A stretch of 7,107 nt of DNA from DAOUAJ01 sp034433615 (GTDB taxonomy: Bacteria; Chloroflexota; Anaerolineae; DUEN01): positions 1-7,107 of the forward strand of contig DAOUAJ010000417.1 in NCBI GenBank assembly GCA_034433615.1, read 5' to 3'. Positions 1 to 5,655 of the stretch are shown piece after piece (position 1 is the stretch's first letter; the number at the start of each line of letters is the position of its first letter). Below the pieces are notes generated by a model. It had not been told where the DNA came from and ran no database searches. It was given only the letters and a program-made list of their open reading frames with translations. The position numbers were made by a program, and so were the translations under genes.

Positions 1-487
1 CCAGGAAGATGGCGCCGATCAATAGCCCACCCACTACGTCCTGCGGGAAATGAACCCCCACGTAGATGCGGGAAAAGGCCACCAGGACGATGATGATCGC
101 CGCCAGCAGCCAGGCAACGGGCTGGCGCGCCTGGGCAGCCAGGTATCCCCATACCGCCACCGCCTCCTGCGCGTGCGTGCTGGGGAAGCCAGGCGAGGTC
201 TCTGGGCGCAAGATACGCAGCCCTTCTGCGACCGGGCGGGGCAGCCGGAACACGTTTTTCAGGAACGAGCCGGTGTAGTCGCACATCAGGAGCAGGTACG
301 CCAGGTTCTGGCCCACGCGCCGGTCCACGCACCAGAAGACGAAGGCCACCAGGAATACCAGGAACTGGTCCACGCCCAGATAGGTGGCGGTGAGGAACAG
401 CCGGTCCAGAAACGGGTTGGACCACTGCTGCACGGCCAAGATAAAGGCAGTCCCGGCCGGAACTAATGAGGCCAGCCAGTCGTACAT
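1..487 (-). CDS. PAP2-family phosphatase, membrane protein (3' end cut by window edge)
   Basis: This is an integral-membrane phosphatase of the PAP2 (type 2 phosphatidic acid phosphatase) superfamily, which removes phosphate from lipid phosphates or pyrophosphates. The visible 162 residues contain all three signature blocks: K77-x6-R84-P85 (KNVFRLPRP), P102-S-T-H105, and S139-R140-x5-H146-x3-D150. Within these, H105 and H146 are the expected catalytic histidines and D150 the partner. Hydrophobic segments lie near residues 5-20, 42-54 and 124-138, with another starting near 151. The second block is PSTH instead of the common PSGH. The start at 487 is preferred because GGAGGG (494-499) lies 6 nt upstream; an ATG at 493 directly abuts that site, leaving no spacing. 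The C-terminus is outside the window. The substrate (undecaprenyl pyrophosphate, phosphatidate or other) cannot be told. It is separated from the upstream nuclease gene by a repeat element, so it is probably transcribed on its own. Confidence 0.9.
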   Translation of the reverse strand, partial: MYDWLASLVPAGTAFILAVQQWSNPFLDRLFLTATYLGVDQFLVFLVAFVFWCVDRRVGQNLAYLLLMCDYTGSFLKNVFRLPRPVAEGLRILRPETSPGFPSTHAQEAVAVWGYLAAQARQPVAWLLAAIIIVLVAFSRIYVGVHFPQDVVGGLLIGAIFL

Positions 488-493
488 GCGCAT

Positions 494-499
494 CCCTCC
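494..499 (-). promoter_or_regulatory. Ribosome binding site of the PAP2 gene
   Basis: GGAGGG on the minus strand, 6 nt before the ATG at 487. It touches the alternative ATG at 493, so it favours the downstream start. Confidence 0.6.
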
Positions 500-631
500 G
501 GGTGAAAATATGAAGGGCAAAAGACGAAGAACGTCACAACCTTGCACCGTGTAAAGCATGGTCGTAAGACGGAGGTTAGTACTACAACGAGATTTCGCCC
601 CCAGCATGTCATTCCGAGCGAGTCCCTGGCC

Positions 632-652
632 CCTGTGCCTGTCCGGCACAGG
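632..652. repeat. Perfect 8-bp stem-loop inside the intergenic element
   Basis: CCTGTGCC (632-639) and GGCACAGG (645-652) are perfect reverse complements around a 5-nt loop. There is no T-run, so a classical terminator is not supported. Confidence 0.6.
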
Positions 653-672
653 ACAGGCTGCACGACGTCCAG
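650..672. repeat. 23-bp repeat module, copy 1
   Basis: These 23 bases, beginning AGGACAGGCTGCACG, occur identically at 5301-5323 on the same strand. A further 11-bp match, CCCTGGCCCCT, precedes both copies (624-634 and 5284-5294). This ties the two intergenic regions to one repeat family. Confidence 0.75.
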
Positions 673-692
673 GGCAGGCTGCGAGCGAGGAA

Positions 693-751
693 TCCCTGGC
701 CTGACGGCCAGGCTTCGCCCCGAGGGGCTCTGCCCGAGGGGACAGGCTCCC
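693..751. repeat. Palindromic CCTGGCC/GGCCAGG module, copy 1
   Basis: The stem CCTGGCC (695-701) and GGCCAGG (706-712) has a 4-nt loop and is followed by a GCCCCGAGGGG palindrome and ACAGGCTCCC. The 35 bases 693-727 match 5595-5629 with a single difference, in the loop. This copy then carries 14 extra bases (728-741) that create a second CGAGGGG before the shared ACAGGCTCCC ending. Confidence 0.75.
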
Positions 752-785
752 ACTGAGCCAGCAATTTGCCCTCGCCGAGCGAGAT

Positions 786-855
786 TCCCTTCGCATTCGC
801 TCAGGGCAGGCTCTCGTCGCCCCGCTCCCTTCGTTGCACTCAGGGCAGGCTCTCG
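786..855. repeat. Imperfect tandem duplication, 40-bp period
   Basis: Unit 1 (786-816) and unit 2 (826-855) both begin TCCCTTCG and end CTCAGGGCAGGCTCTCG, differing in a short central stretch and separated by 9 bases. The duplication lies inside the terminal-inverted-repeat element, next to its right inner arm. Confidence 0.7.
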
Positions 856-908
856 GAATGACAAAGTCTCGTTGTAGTATTAGGCGCCGTCTCGACTCTT
901 GTTTTGCC

Positions 909-1622
909 TTACTCACTCCACGACTGAAGATAATCTAGAGCGGCTTCGATACTATCGAACTCGTGATGCCCAATTTCCCCCCTGTGGAAGAAGATGTCCA
1001 CCCATACGCCCACCACCGGATTTTCTGGCACATCAGCGATGGTGGCTTCGATTATCTCTCGCAACTGTGCAGCCACCAGTTGTAGGATGCGCTGTCCCAA
1101 ATCTTTACGTTCTTCCTGGGTCAGTGTGTTATATCGCTCCAACGCTGCCACAGCATCCGTGGCTGCCTCGCTGTCCTCCCAAAGAATCTCAATCCCATAA
1201 TCGCGACAGACTGAGGCAAGATGATCTTGCGGAATGAACAAAAGATTTGCACCGCTGGCTTCAACCATGCGTAAAGGCTCTGGCGTGAAGTCACCGGCAA
1301 GCACGACTATGGATGAACGGAGCATCGGATGAGCCCGCTTCAGGTCGGGATGTTCTCTGGCCACCTTAGCCGCTTTTTCTGTGGCATGCTTGGCTTTTTG
1401 AATCACTTTGCTTTCGATAACCGCGTAGGGATTGCCCTCTCGATCAACAACCAGGCCGTCATGCGTACATAGTTTGCCATGAAGGTCGGCCAGTTGCCCC
1501 TTGGGAATGAACTCGAAGTCGGTCCCGTAGAGACAATCCTGCACAACACGATGTATCTCATCCTCGATAAGCTTGCCAAGTCGCTGCCCAAAAGCCCGGC
1601 CTGCGCCGATAGCGTCCACCAT
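909..1622 (-). CDS. PD-(D/E)XK nuclease, probable type II restriction endonuclease
   Basis: The predicted 237-residue protein carries a PD-(D/E)XK-type active-site pattern: D55 in HDGLVVD, then 14 residues, then E70-S-K72 in YAVIESK at the end of a hydrophobic strand. An acidic helix before it (E20, E22 in KLIEDEI) could supply the N-terminal catalytic acid. A second predicted core strand is SSIVVLAGDF. The role is inferred from this motif plus the adjacent, coupled DNA methyltransferase: cleavage of unmodified DNA at the sequence the methylase protects. I do not recognise a named enzyme or recognition site. The start at 1622 is chosen because GGAGGGG (1627-1633) stands 4 nt upstream and the methylase stop TAA ends one base before the ATG. 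The frame is open to 1712, which would add 30 residues and overlap the methylase by 89 bp, but that start lacks the strong ribosome site. Hand-counted GC is about 50% at 1201-1260, well below recN. No truncation is seen. Confidence 0.7.
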   Translation of the reverse strand: MVDAIGAGRAFGQRLGKLIEDEIHRVVQDCLYGTDFEFIPKGQLADLHGKLCTHDGLVVDREGNPYAVIESKVIQKAKHATEKAAKVAREHPDLKRAHPMLRSSIVVLAGDFTPEPLRMVEASGANLLFIPQDHLASVCRDYGIEILWEDSEAATDAVAALERYNTLTQEERKDLGQRILQLVAAQLREIIEATIADVPENPVVGVWVDIFFHRGEIGHHEFDSIEAALDYLQSWSE

Positions 1623-1623
1623 G

Positions 1624-2925
1624 TTACCCCTCCACCCAAAGACGTCCTTCGTGAAGTGGGACGCGGTGCTTTCGATTGCGCCATTTGACATTTCTATCGC
1701 GGGTCTTCTCAAAGTGATAAGAGCAAAAGCCTGCCGCTAAAGCTAGCTCTCCTAGCCAGCGGTCAACAGGTACATAGATGCCATAAGGCGCGGAGTCACC
1801 AACCACAAAACAAATCTGACTCCTCCTACTTGTCACACGTCGTAGTGCTTTCCAGACCTTAGCTAGGTCGCTGAAGTAGGCAGCGACCATTAAGTGATAC
1901 GGCTTCTTGCCGCCGTGATGGATTCGTTCTTCTGCCAACTGATGGCAGACTGGCTTGATCTCGTTCATTAGGGGAGCAAGGTCAGGGTCGGCCAAGAGGC
2001 GATCCAGGTCTGCCTTATCCGCGGCCACGTGTTGGGTGCATGACCGAATCAGATGTCTTCTTACCTTCTGTTGAAGGTCCCCCCAGCTCTGTACTTCACC
2101 CCAAAACGACATTTCCAGCCGAGTCGCGTCCGCGTAATCATAGTTGTTGGTGTAAGGTGGTGAGGTGAGAACTAGATTTGCCCAACCATCCGGGACCGAG
2201 TTGCAAACTCTGGCATCTTCTTGATAGACAAAGGCAGCGTCACCAACGATCTGCCGTTGGCATATGCGCATATCAGTCGCCATGTTGTGTATTTGTATCT
2301 CATAGGCAACGAAAGGTGCCAAAGCGTTCGCCTTCTCCTTTTTCGGAAGGACATACTGCCATTGCGCTGTACCCACAGGCGAGCAAACACGCAGGATTGC
2401 TGTAATTGCCAACCAGACGAGTTCCGACGCCGGAGTTTGATCCGAGAGGCTCCCCCAGGCTCGCTTTAAGGCATCTAACTCGGCCAGAACATAAGGTGGA
2501 TAACATTTCTTAATGAGGGGTGGGTAACCGTGCGCCTCGCCCTGCTGTTGTTTAGCTATCGCCTGAACCTCGTGTGCCAACTCTAGAAAGTGTTCAACTG
2601 GCTCGCGCCAGGCCAGCTTGGCCTTGGCAATTCTGTACACAAATGGGTGAGCCTCCACTCCAACGACGGGAACACCGCAGCGCTCGCCTTCGATCAACGT
2701 CGTACCAGCTCCAGCGAAGGGATCCAGCAACTTTACAGGGCCCTGTCGAAGTGCTGTTTTGATCTCCTGCTCAGCCCATTGCGCCGAGAAGCCGGCCGAG
2801 TAGCGAAACCACCGGTGAATCGGCAGGGTCATATTGTCTACGAAGGTGGAACTGCGTTCATAGGTGGCTGGCTTTGGGCGCTCTTTGACTATATCTGAGA
2901 ACAGACTCAACTGCTTCGCCTGCAT
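1624..2925 (-). CDS. Site-specific DNA methyltransferase, probable N4-cytosine type
   Basis: This 433-residue protein is an S-adenosylmethionine-dependent DNA amino-methyltransferase. Motif I, the cofactor loop, is DPFAGAGTT at residues 68-76, followed by an acidic ribose-binding candidate E91 in VGVEAHP. Motif IV, the catalytic loop, is TSPPY at 254-258, followed by TNNYDYADATRLE. In known families S/T-P-P-Y goes mainly with N4-cytosine methylation while D/N-P-P-Y goes with N6-adenine, so m4C is the better guess. The N-terminal HRWFRYSAGFSAQW segment is typical of this methylase type. The roughly 180 residues between motifs I and IV and the C-terminal region after IV are candidate target-recognition regions. 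The ATG at 2925 has GAGGA 8 nt upstream; an in-frame GTG at 2946 would add 7 residues. It lies 52 bp behind recN with no visible terminator and is coupled to the nuclease downstream. Its role is to protect host DNA from that nuclease. Confidence 0.85.
   Translation of the reverse strand: MQAKQLSLFSDIVKERPKPATYERSSTFVDNMTLPIHRWFRYSAGFSAQWAEQEIKTALRQGPVKLLDPFAGAGTTLIEGERCGVPVVGVEAHPFVYRIAKAKLAWREPVEHFLELAHEVQAIAKQQQGEAHGYPPLIKKCYPPYVLAELDALKRAWGSLSDQTPASELVWLAITAILRVCSPVGTAQWQYVLPKKEKANALAPFVAYEIQIHNMATDMRICQRQIVGDAAFVYQEDARVCNSVPDGWANLVLTSPPYTNNYDYADATRLEMSFWGEVQSWGDLQQKVRRHLIRSCTQHVAADKADLDRLLADPDLAPLMNEIKPVCHQLAEERIHHGGKKPYHLMVAAYFSDLAKVWKALRRVTSRRSQICFVVGDSAPYGIYVPVDRWLGELALAAGFCSYHFEKTRDRNVKWRNRKHRVPLHEGRLWVEG
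1627..1633 (-). promoter_or_regulatory. Ribosome binding site that sets the nuclease start
   Basis: GGAGGGG lies within the last codons of the methylase gene and is followed by its stop TAA, one C, and the ATG at 1622. This is a stop-start arrangement typical of translational coupling, so the nuclease would be made mainly by ribosomes finishing the methylase. Confidence 0.65.
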
Positions 2926-2977
2926 GAATTCTATCCTCGCTTTCACAATTCGGAGCCGAGAAGTCGCCTAACACTCG

Positions 2978-4729
2978 TCACCTGTCTACTGAGCTCTTCG
3001 CCACCCCCGCCTCGGCCAACATGGCCGCCGCGCTCTCCTGGCCGGCGGCCGTGGGCGCTCCCAACATCGCCGCCAGTTCCTTCACCCGCTCCTCGCCGGC
3101 GAGCTGCCGGACGTGGGTCAACGTGCGTTCACCTTCCACCGTCTTGATGACATGGTAATGCGTGTCGCCATAGGCGGCCAGTTGCGGCAGATGGGTTACG
3201 CATAACACCTGATGGGCGCGGCTGCCCCTTACACCGGGAGCCGCCAGTCCCCACAGCTTGCGCCCGACGATGGCCCCCACGCGCCCACCGATCCCTACGT
3301 CAATCTCGTCGAAGATCAGCGTGGGGGTCTCATCTGCCCGGCTCAGCACTGCCTTCAGCGCTAACATTAAGCGGGCCGTCTCGCCGCCAGATGCCACACG
3401 GGCCAGCGGTCGCAACGGCTCGCCCGGGTTGGCCGAGATCAAAAACTCCACCTGGTCCAGTCCCGTCGCGTCAAAGGCCAGGCGGCGGTCGCCCACGTAT
3501 GCGCCCTCCGGGTCGTCCTGCCACTGCAAGTCCACACTGAAGCGGGCGCGCTCCATGCGCAGGTCGCCCAACTCGCGCTCTACCGCCTGGGCCAGCCGCT
3601 CGCCAGCCTCCCGTCGTGCCGCCGAGAGGCGCTGCCCCACCTCGCCGATAGTGCGCAGCAACCGTTCCTCCTCGGCCTCCAACTCAGCGATGCGTTCCCC
3701 GGCATGAGTGATGCCGTCCAGTTCCGCCTGGGCGCGCTCACCGAACGCCAGCACCTCCTCGACAGAGTCGCCGTACTTGCGCTTCAGATTATAGATCAAA
3801 TCTAACCGTTCTTCCACCTCAGCCAGACGTGCCGGATTGAACTCGATCCCCTCCCGATAGCGACGCAGGTCGCGGGTTACGTCTGAAAGCTGATAGGACA
3901 GCTCCTCGATCTGCCGCCGCGTCCCTTCCATGTCCGGGTCAATACGGGCCAGCCGGGTCAGCGATTGCACCGCCTGTCCCAGCAGGTCCACCGCCGACAT
4001 CTGCTCGTCAGTTCCGTCCTCCAGGGCCTGCGTGATCTCCGTAGCCAGGAGCATGATCTGCTCGGCGTTGGCCAACCGGCGACGCTCGGCCTCCAACGCC
4101 TCCTCCTCCCCCGGCTCCAGGCGAGCATCCGCGATCTCCTGGACCTGGTAGGTGAGCAAATCAATGCGGCGGGCCAGCTCGCGCTCATCGCGGCGCAGAT
4201 CGGCTAGCTCGCCACGCACCTGACGCAACGAATGTACCAACCTGGCCATCTCCGCTCGCTCCGCCTCCAGACCAGCGTAGCGATCCAATAACTCCACGTG
4301 CTCCCGCACGCGCAACAGGCTGAGATGCTCGCTCTGGCCGTGAATGTCCACTAACTGCTGGCCGATCTCGCTGAGCAGAGAGAGGGTCACAGCGCGACCG
4401 TTGACACGGCAGATGTTGCGACCGTTTTGGCGCACCTCGCGCGCCAGGATCAACAGGTCGCCTTCATCCTCCAGCCCCTCGGCCTCCAGCAAAGGGGTAA
4501 TGTCTGTTGCCCGTGCGCCCAGGTGAAAATGCCCCTCGACCTCGGCGCGATCTGCGCCGGCCCGGATCACGTCGGTCGAGGCGCGCCCTCCCAACAACAG
4601 GCTGACGGCGTCTATGATGATGGACTTGCCCGCGCCTGTCTCGCCTGTCAGCACGTTCAGGCCCTCACCGAAGCGCAAGGTCAGATCCTCAATGATCGCA
4701 AAGTTCCGAATGTGAATCTCAACCAACAT
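2978..4729 (-). CDS. recN: DNA repair protein RecN
   Basis: RecN is an SMC-like ATPase that acts in RecA-dependent repair of double-strand breaks. The 583-residue product has the family's expected length and order. The N-terminal head begins MLVEIHIRNFAIIEDL, with Walker A GETGAGKS at 29-36 and the conserved DIHGQSEH at 128-135. A long charged, coiled-coil middle (about 150-400) carries many Glu, Arg and Leu. The C-terminal head has the ABC signature SGGE at 447-450 and Walker B LIFDEID at 471-477, with VTHLPQLAAYGD after it. A short segment, GLAAPGVRGSRAHQV, between Walker B and the VTHLPQ strand looks slightly extended compared with usual RecN. The frame is open upstream to 4894, but those 55 residues overlap the zinc-finger gene in another frame and precede the conserved N-terminus, so the ATG at 4729 is the start. 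It begins 14 bp after the preceding gene's stop, suggesting cotranscription. Local GC reaches 75% (3541-3600). Confidence 0.97.
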   Translation of the reverse strand: MLVEIHIRNFAIIEDLTLRFGEGLNVLTGETGAGKSIIIDAVSLLLGGRASTDVIRAGADRAEVEGHFHLGARATDITPLLEAEGLEDEGDLLILAREVRQNGRNICRVNGRAVTLSLLSEIGQQLVDIHGQSEHLSLLRVREHVELLDRYAGLEAERAEMARLVHSLRQVRGELADLRRDERELARRIDLLTYQVQEIADARLEPGEEEALEAERRRLANAEQIMLLATEITQALEDGTDEQMSAVDLLGQAVQSLTRLARIDPDMEGTRRQIEELSYQLSDVTRDLRRYREGIEFNPARLAEVEERLDLIYNLKRKYGDSVEEVLAFGERAQAELDGITHAGERIAELEAEEERLLRTIGEVGQRLSAARREAGERLAQAVERELGDLRMERARFSVDLQWQDDPEGAYVGDRRLAFDATGLDQVEFLISANPGEPLRPLARVASGGETARLMLALKAVLSRADETPTLIFDEIDVGIGGRVGAIVGRKLWGLAAPGVRGSRAHQVLCVTHLPQLAAYGDTHYHVIKTVEGERTLTHVRQLAGEERVKELAAMLGAPTAAGQESAAAMLAEAGVAKSSVDR

Positions 4730-4743
4730 AGCACCACAACCTC

Positions 4744-5271
4744 TCAACGCAGGCGAGCGTAGACGGTGCTCAACGCCAGTGCCAGGAACAGCAGCATGGG
4801 CAGGTTGAGTAGTGGGAACATACCCGCCCACAGCAGCAGGCCGACGTTGCCGGCGATCACCCCCAGCACGGTGCCCACACTGGCGATCAGCCACAAATAG
4901 CGGCCGCGTCGTCGTCCTACCACCCGACGGATAATCTCAGCCAGGATGCCCCCGGCCACCGGCCCCACGAGGAACGCGATCCAGAACCCCCAGAAGCCCA
5001 GCGATCCGGCCAGCAGCCCGGCGATCGGCGCGGCCACCGCTGCAACGACAAAGCTCACCAGCGCGGCGATGGGATAGTCGGCGGTGCTGGCCGTATAGAA
5101 CGACGACCGCACCTGATTGATGCAATCCTTGCAGCGGTAGCCAACGTCGGTCAGCCGCACGCAGTCCATGCACACCGGACGGTTACACTTGTTGCAGCGG
5201 AGCAGCGTCTCTCGACCGGGATGGTTCACGCAATAAAGCTTCTGAGATTCGTCCATGTTCACCGATGCCAT
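4744..5271 (-). CDS. B-box-like zinc-finger membrane protein of unknown function
   Basis: The 175-residue protein has a cytoplasmic-looking N-terminal zinc module and a hydrophobic C-terminal domain. The ligand candidates are C14, H17, C26, C29, C34, C37, C47 and C50, with spacing C-x2-H-x8-C-x2-C-x4-C-x2-C-x9-C-x2-C. That is enough for two zinc ions and resembles the B-box zinc finger. Four likely membrane helices follow, near residues 67-90, 93-112, 126-149 and 152-171, with a basic loop (RRVVGRRRGR, 115-124) between helices 2 and 3. Similar architectures occur in bacterial proteins annotated as B-box zinc finger proteins, some of them fused to rhomboid proteases, but no protease motif is present here. 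The start at 5271 is the longest; an ATG at 5256 would remove 5 residues, and neither has a strong ribosome site. It is probably cotranscribed with recN, which starts 14 bp after its stop. No function can be assigned. Confidence 0.85.
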   Translation of the reverse strand: MASVNMDESQKLYCVNHPGRETLLRCNKCNRPVCMDCVRLTDVGYRCKDCINQVRSSFYTASTADYPIAALVSFVVAAVAAPIAGLLAGSLGFWGFWIAFLVGPVAGGILAEIIRRVVGRRRGRYLWLIASVGTVLGVIAGNVGLLLWAGMFPLLNLPMLLFLALALSTVYARLR

Positions 5272-5300
5272 CAGGGGCGGGCACCCTGGCCCCTCTGGCG

Positions 5301-5323
5301 AGGACAGGCTGCACGACGTCCAG
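5301..5323. repeat. 23-bp repeat module, copy 2
   Basis: Identical to 650-672, and likewise preceded at a short distance by CCCTGGCCCCT (5284-5294). In this copy it runs directly into the first CTTGTAGTC repeat. Confidence 0.75.
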
Positions 5324-5336
5324 CTTGTAGTCCTCG

Positions 5337-5379
5337 CTGCCTGTACTCCGAAGGAGTGTTCAGAGGGCTAGGCAGGCAG
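5337..5379. repeat. Nested stem-loops
   Basis: An outer stem, CTGCCTG (5337-5343) with CAGGCAG (5373-5379), encloses a tight inner hairpin, ACTCC (5345-5349) with GGAGT (5353-5357) and a GAA loop. There is no adjacent T-run on either strand. Confidence 0.45.
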
Positions 5380-5421
5380 AGGCGCCCAATGGCGCTAACT
5401 TTTCCCCAAAATGCTCCCGGC

Positions 5422-5470
5422 CCCCGTCCCCGGGGGCGTCCCAGCACGGGGAATCGCCCCGGGGACGGGG
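5422..5470. repeat. Long GC-rich hairpin between nadK and the zinc-finger gene
   Basis: CGCCCCGGGGACGGGG (5455-5470) is the reverse complement of 5422-5438 except for one extra G in the left arm, giving a 16-bp stem around a 16-nt loop. Each arm is itself partly palindromic (CCCCCG tccc CGGGGG at 5421-5436). In RNA this would be very stable. It could slow or end transcription, or protect the nadK mRNA 3' end, but no U-run follows in either direction, so an intrinsic terminator is not demonstrated. Confidence 0.6.
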
Positions 5471-5594
5471 CTCAGAGCACGAAAGCTTGTAGTCTTCGCC
5501 TCTCAGAAGACTGTTAGTGACATTAGGCGGAGGCGCCGCCCCTACGTCCAAACCCCGTAAGGGCGATCCCTCCATGGTCACTCCGGGCGAGGAG

Positions 5595-5639
5595 TCCCTG
5601 GCCTGTCGGCCAGGCTTCGCCCCGAGGGGACAGGCTCCC
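5595..5639. repeat. Palindromic CCTGGCC/GGCCAGG module, copy 2
   Basis: CCTGGCC (5597-5603), loop TGTC, then GGCCAGG (5608-5614), followed by the GCCCCGAGGGG palindrome and ACAGGCTCCC. It matches 693-751 but lacks the 14-base insertion seen there. It begins about 17 bp past the nadK stop in the direction of nadK transcription, so it will be in the nadK 3' untranslated region. Confidence 0.7.
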
Positions 5640-5655
5640 GCGTTGGACACTTACG

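Larger units (their letters stand above)
561..896. repeat. Non-coding element with terminal inverted repeats (MITE-like or dispersed intergenic repeat)
   Basis: This fills nearly all the space between the nuclease gene and the PAP2 gene. The ends are imperfect inverted repeats: 567-592 matches the reverse complement of 867-892 at 22 of 26 positions. The core TAGTACTACAACGAGA (577-592) has one mismatch. The match extends outward to GTCG (561-564) and CGAC (893-896) with a 2-nt indel. A second, inner perfect pair is TGTCATTCCGAG (607-618) and CTCGGAATGACA (852-863). Inside are two perfect stem-loops (632-652 and 695-712) and a 40-bp-period tandem duplication (786-816 and 826-855). I found no clear target-site duplication, no transposase and no credible protein; open frames here translate into repetitive low-complexity sequence. 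It could be a non-autonomous mobile element or a REP/ERIC-like repeat able to form RNA structure. Confidence 0.75.
5272..5655. repeat. 384-bp non-coding region made of GC-rich repeat modules
   Basis: This fills the gap between nadK and the zinc-finger gene. From left to right it holds a copy of the 23-bp module (5301-5323), AGCTTGTAGTC[C/T]TCGC as a pair at 5322-5337 and 5484-5499, a stem-loop at 5337-5379, a long GC-rich hairpin at 5422-5470, a GGCGG/CCGCC inverted repeat (5526-5540), and the CCTGGCC/GGCCAGG module (5595-5639). Open frames across it are compositionally repeat-like and have no family signature. No convincing promoter for the zinc-finger/recN genes could be picked out, although one would be expected here if nadK transcription stops. 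Confidence 0.7.

Noticed and set aside
50..466. 138-residue plus-strand open frame opposite the PAP2 gene
   Set aside because: A shadow of the PAP2 gene, whose minus-strand frame holds all three phosphatase motifs.
500..560. Possible promoter for the PAP2 gene (TTGTGA with an AT-rich CATATTTT downstream)
   Set aside because: The spacing is about 21 bp and the -10 match is poor; too weak to annotate.
463..864. 133-residue minus-strand open frame and a 111-residue plus-strand frame (542-877) over the intergenic element
   Set aside because: Both are translations of the inverted and tandem repeats (recurring REPALS-type peptides), with no ribosome site or family signature. The minus-strand one also overlaps the PAP2 start.
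561..896. CRISPR-like array from the repeated units
   Set aside because: The repeats are few, imperfect and inverted as well as direct, with no regular spacers and no cas genes.
2926..2977. Possible promoter (TAGAAT at the methylase start) between recN and the methylase
   Set aside because: The -10-like hexamer touches the ATG and has no -35-like element at the right distance, so it could not serve a leadered transcript. A separate promoter is not supported.
3258..3707. 149-residue plus-strand open frame opposite recN
   Set aside because: A Ser/Arg/Ala-rich shadow frame in high-GC sequence, opposite the conserved RecN head.
4730..4894. 55-residue N-terminal extension of RecN
   Set aside because: It lies inside the zinc-finger gene in another frame, is rich in Arg/Gly/Ala, and precedes the conserved RecN N-terminus (MLVEIHIRNFAI).
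5360..5650. 96-residue minus-strand frame and 98-residue and 118-residue plus-strand frames between nadK and the zinc-finger gene
   Set aside because: The sequence is made of hairpin repeat modules; the peptides are Gly/Pro/Arg-rich with no domain, and the plus-strand frames run into real minus-strand genes.
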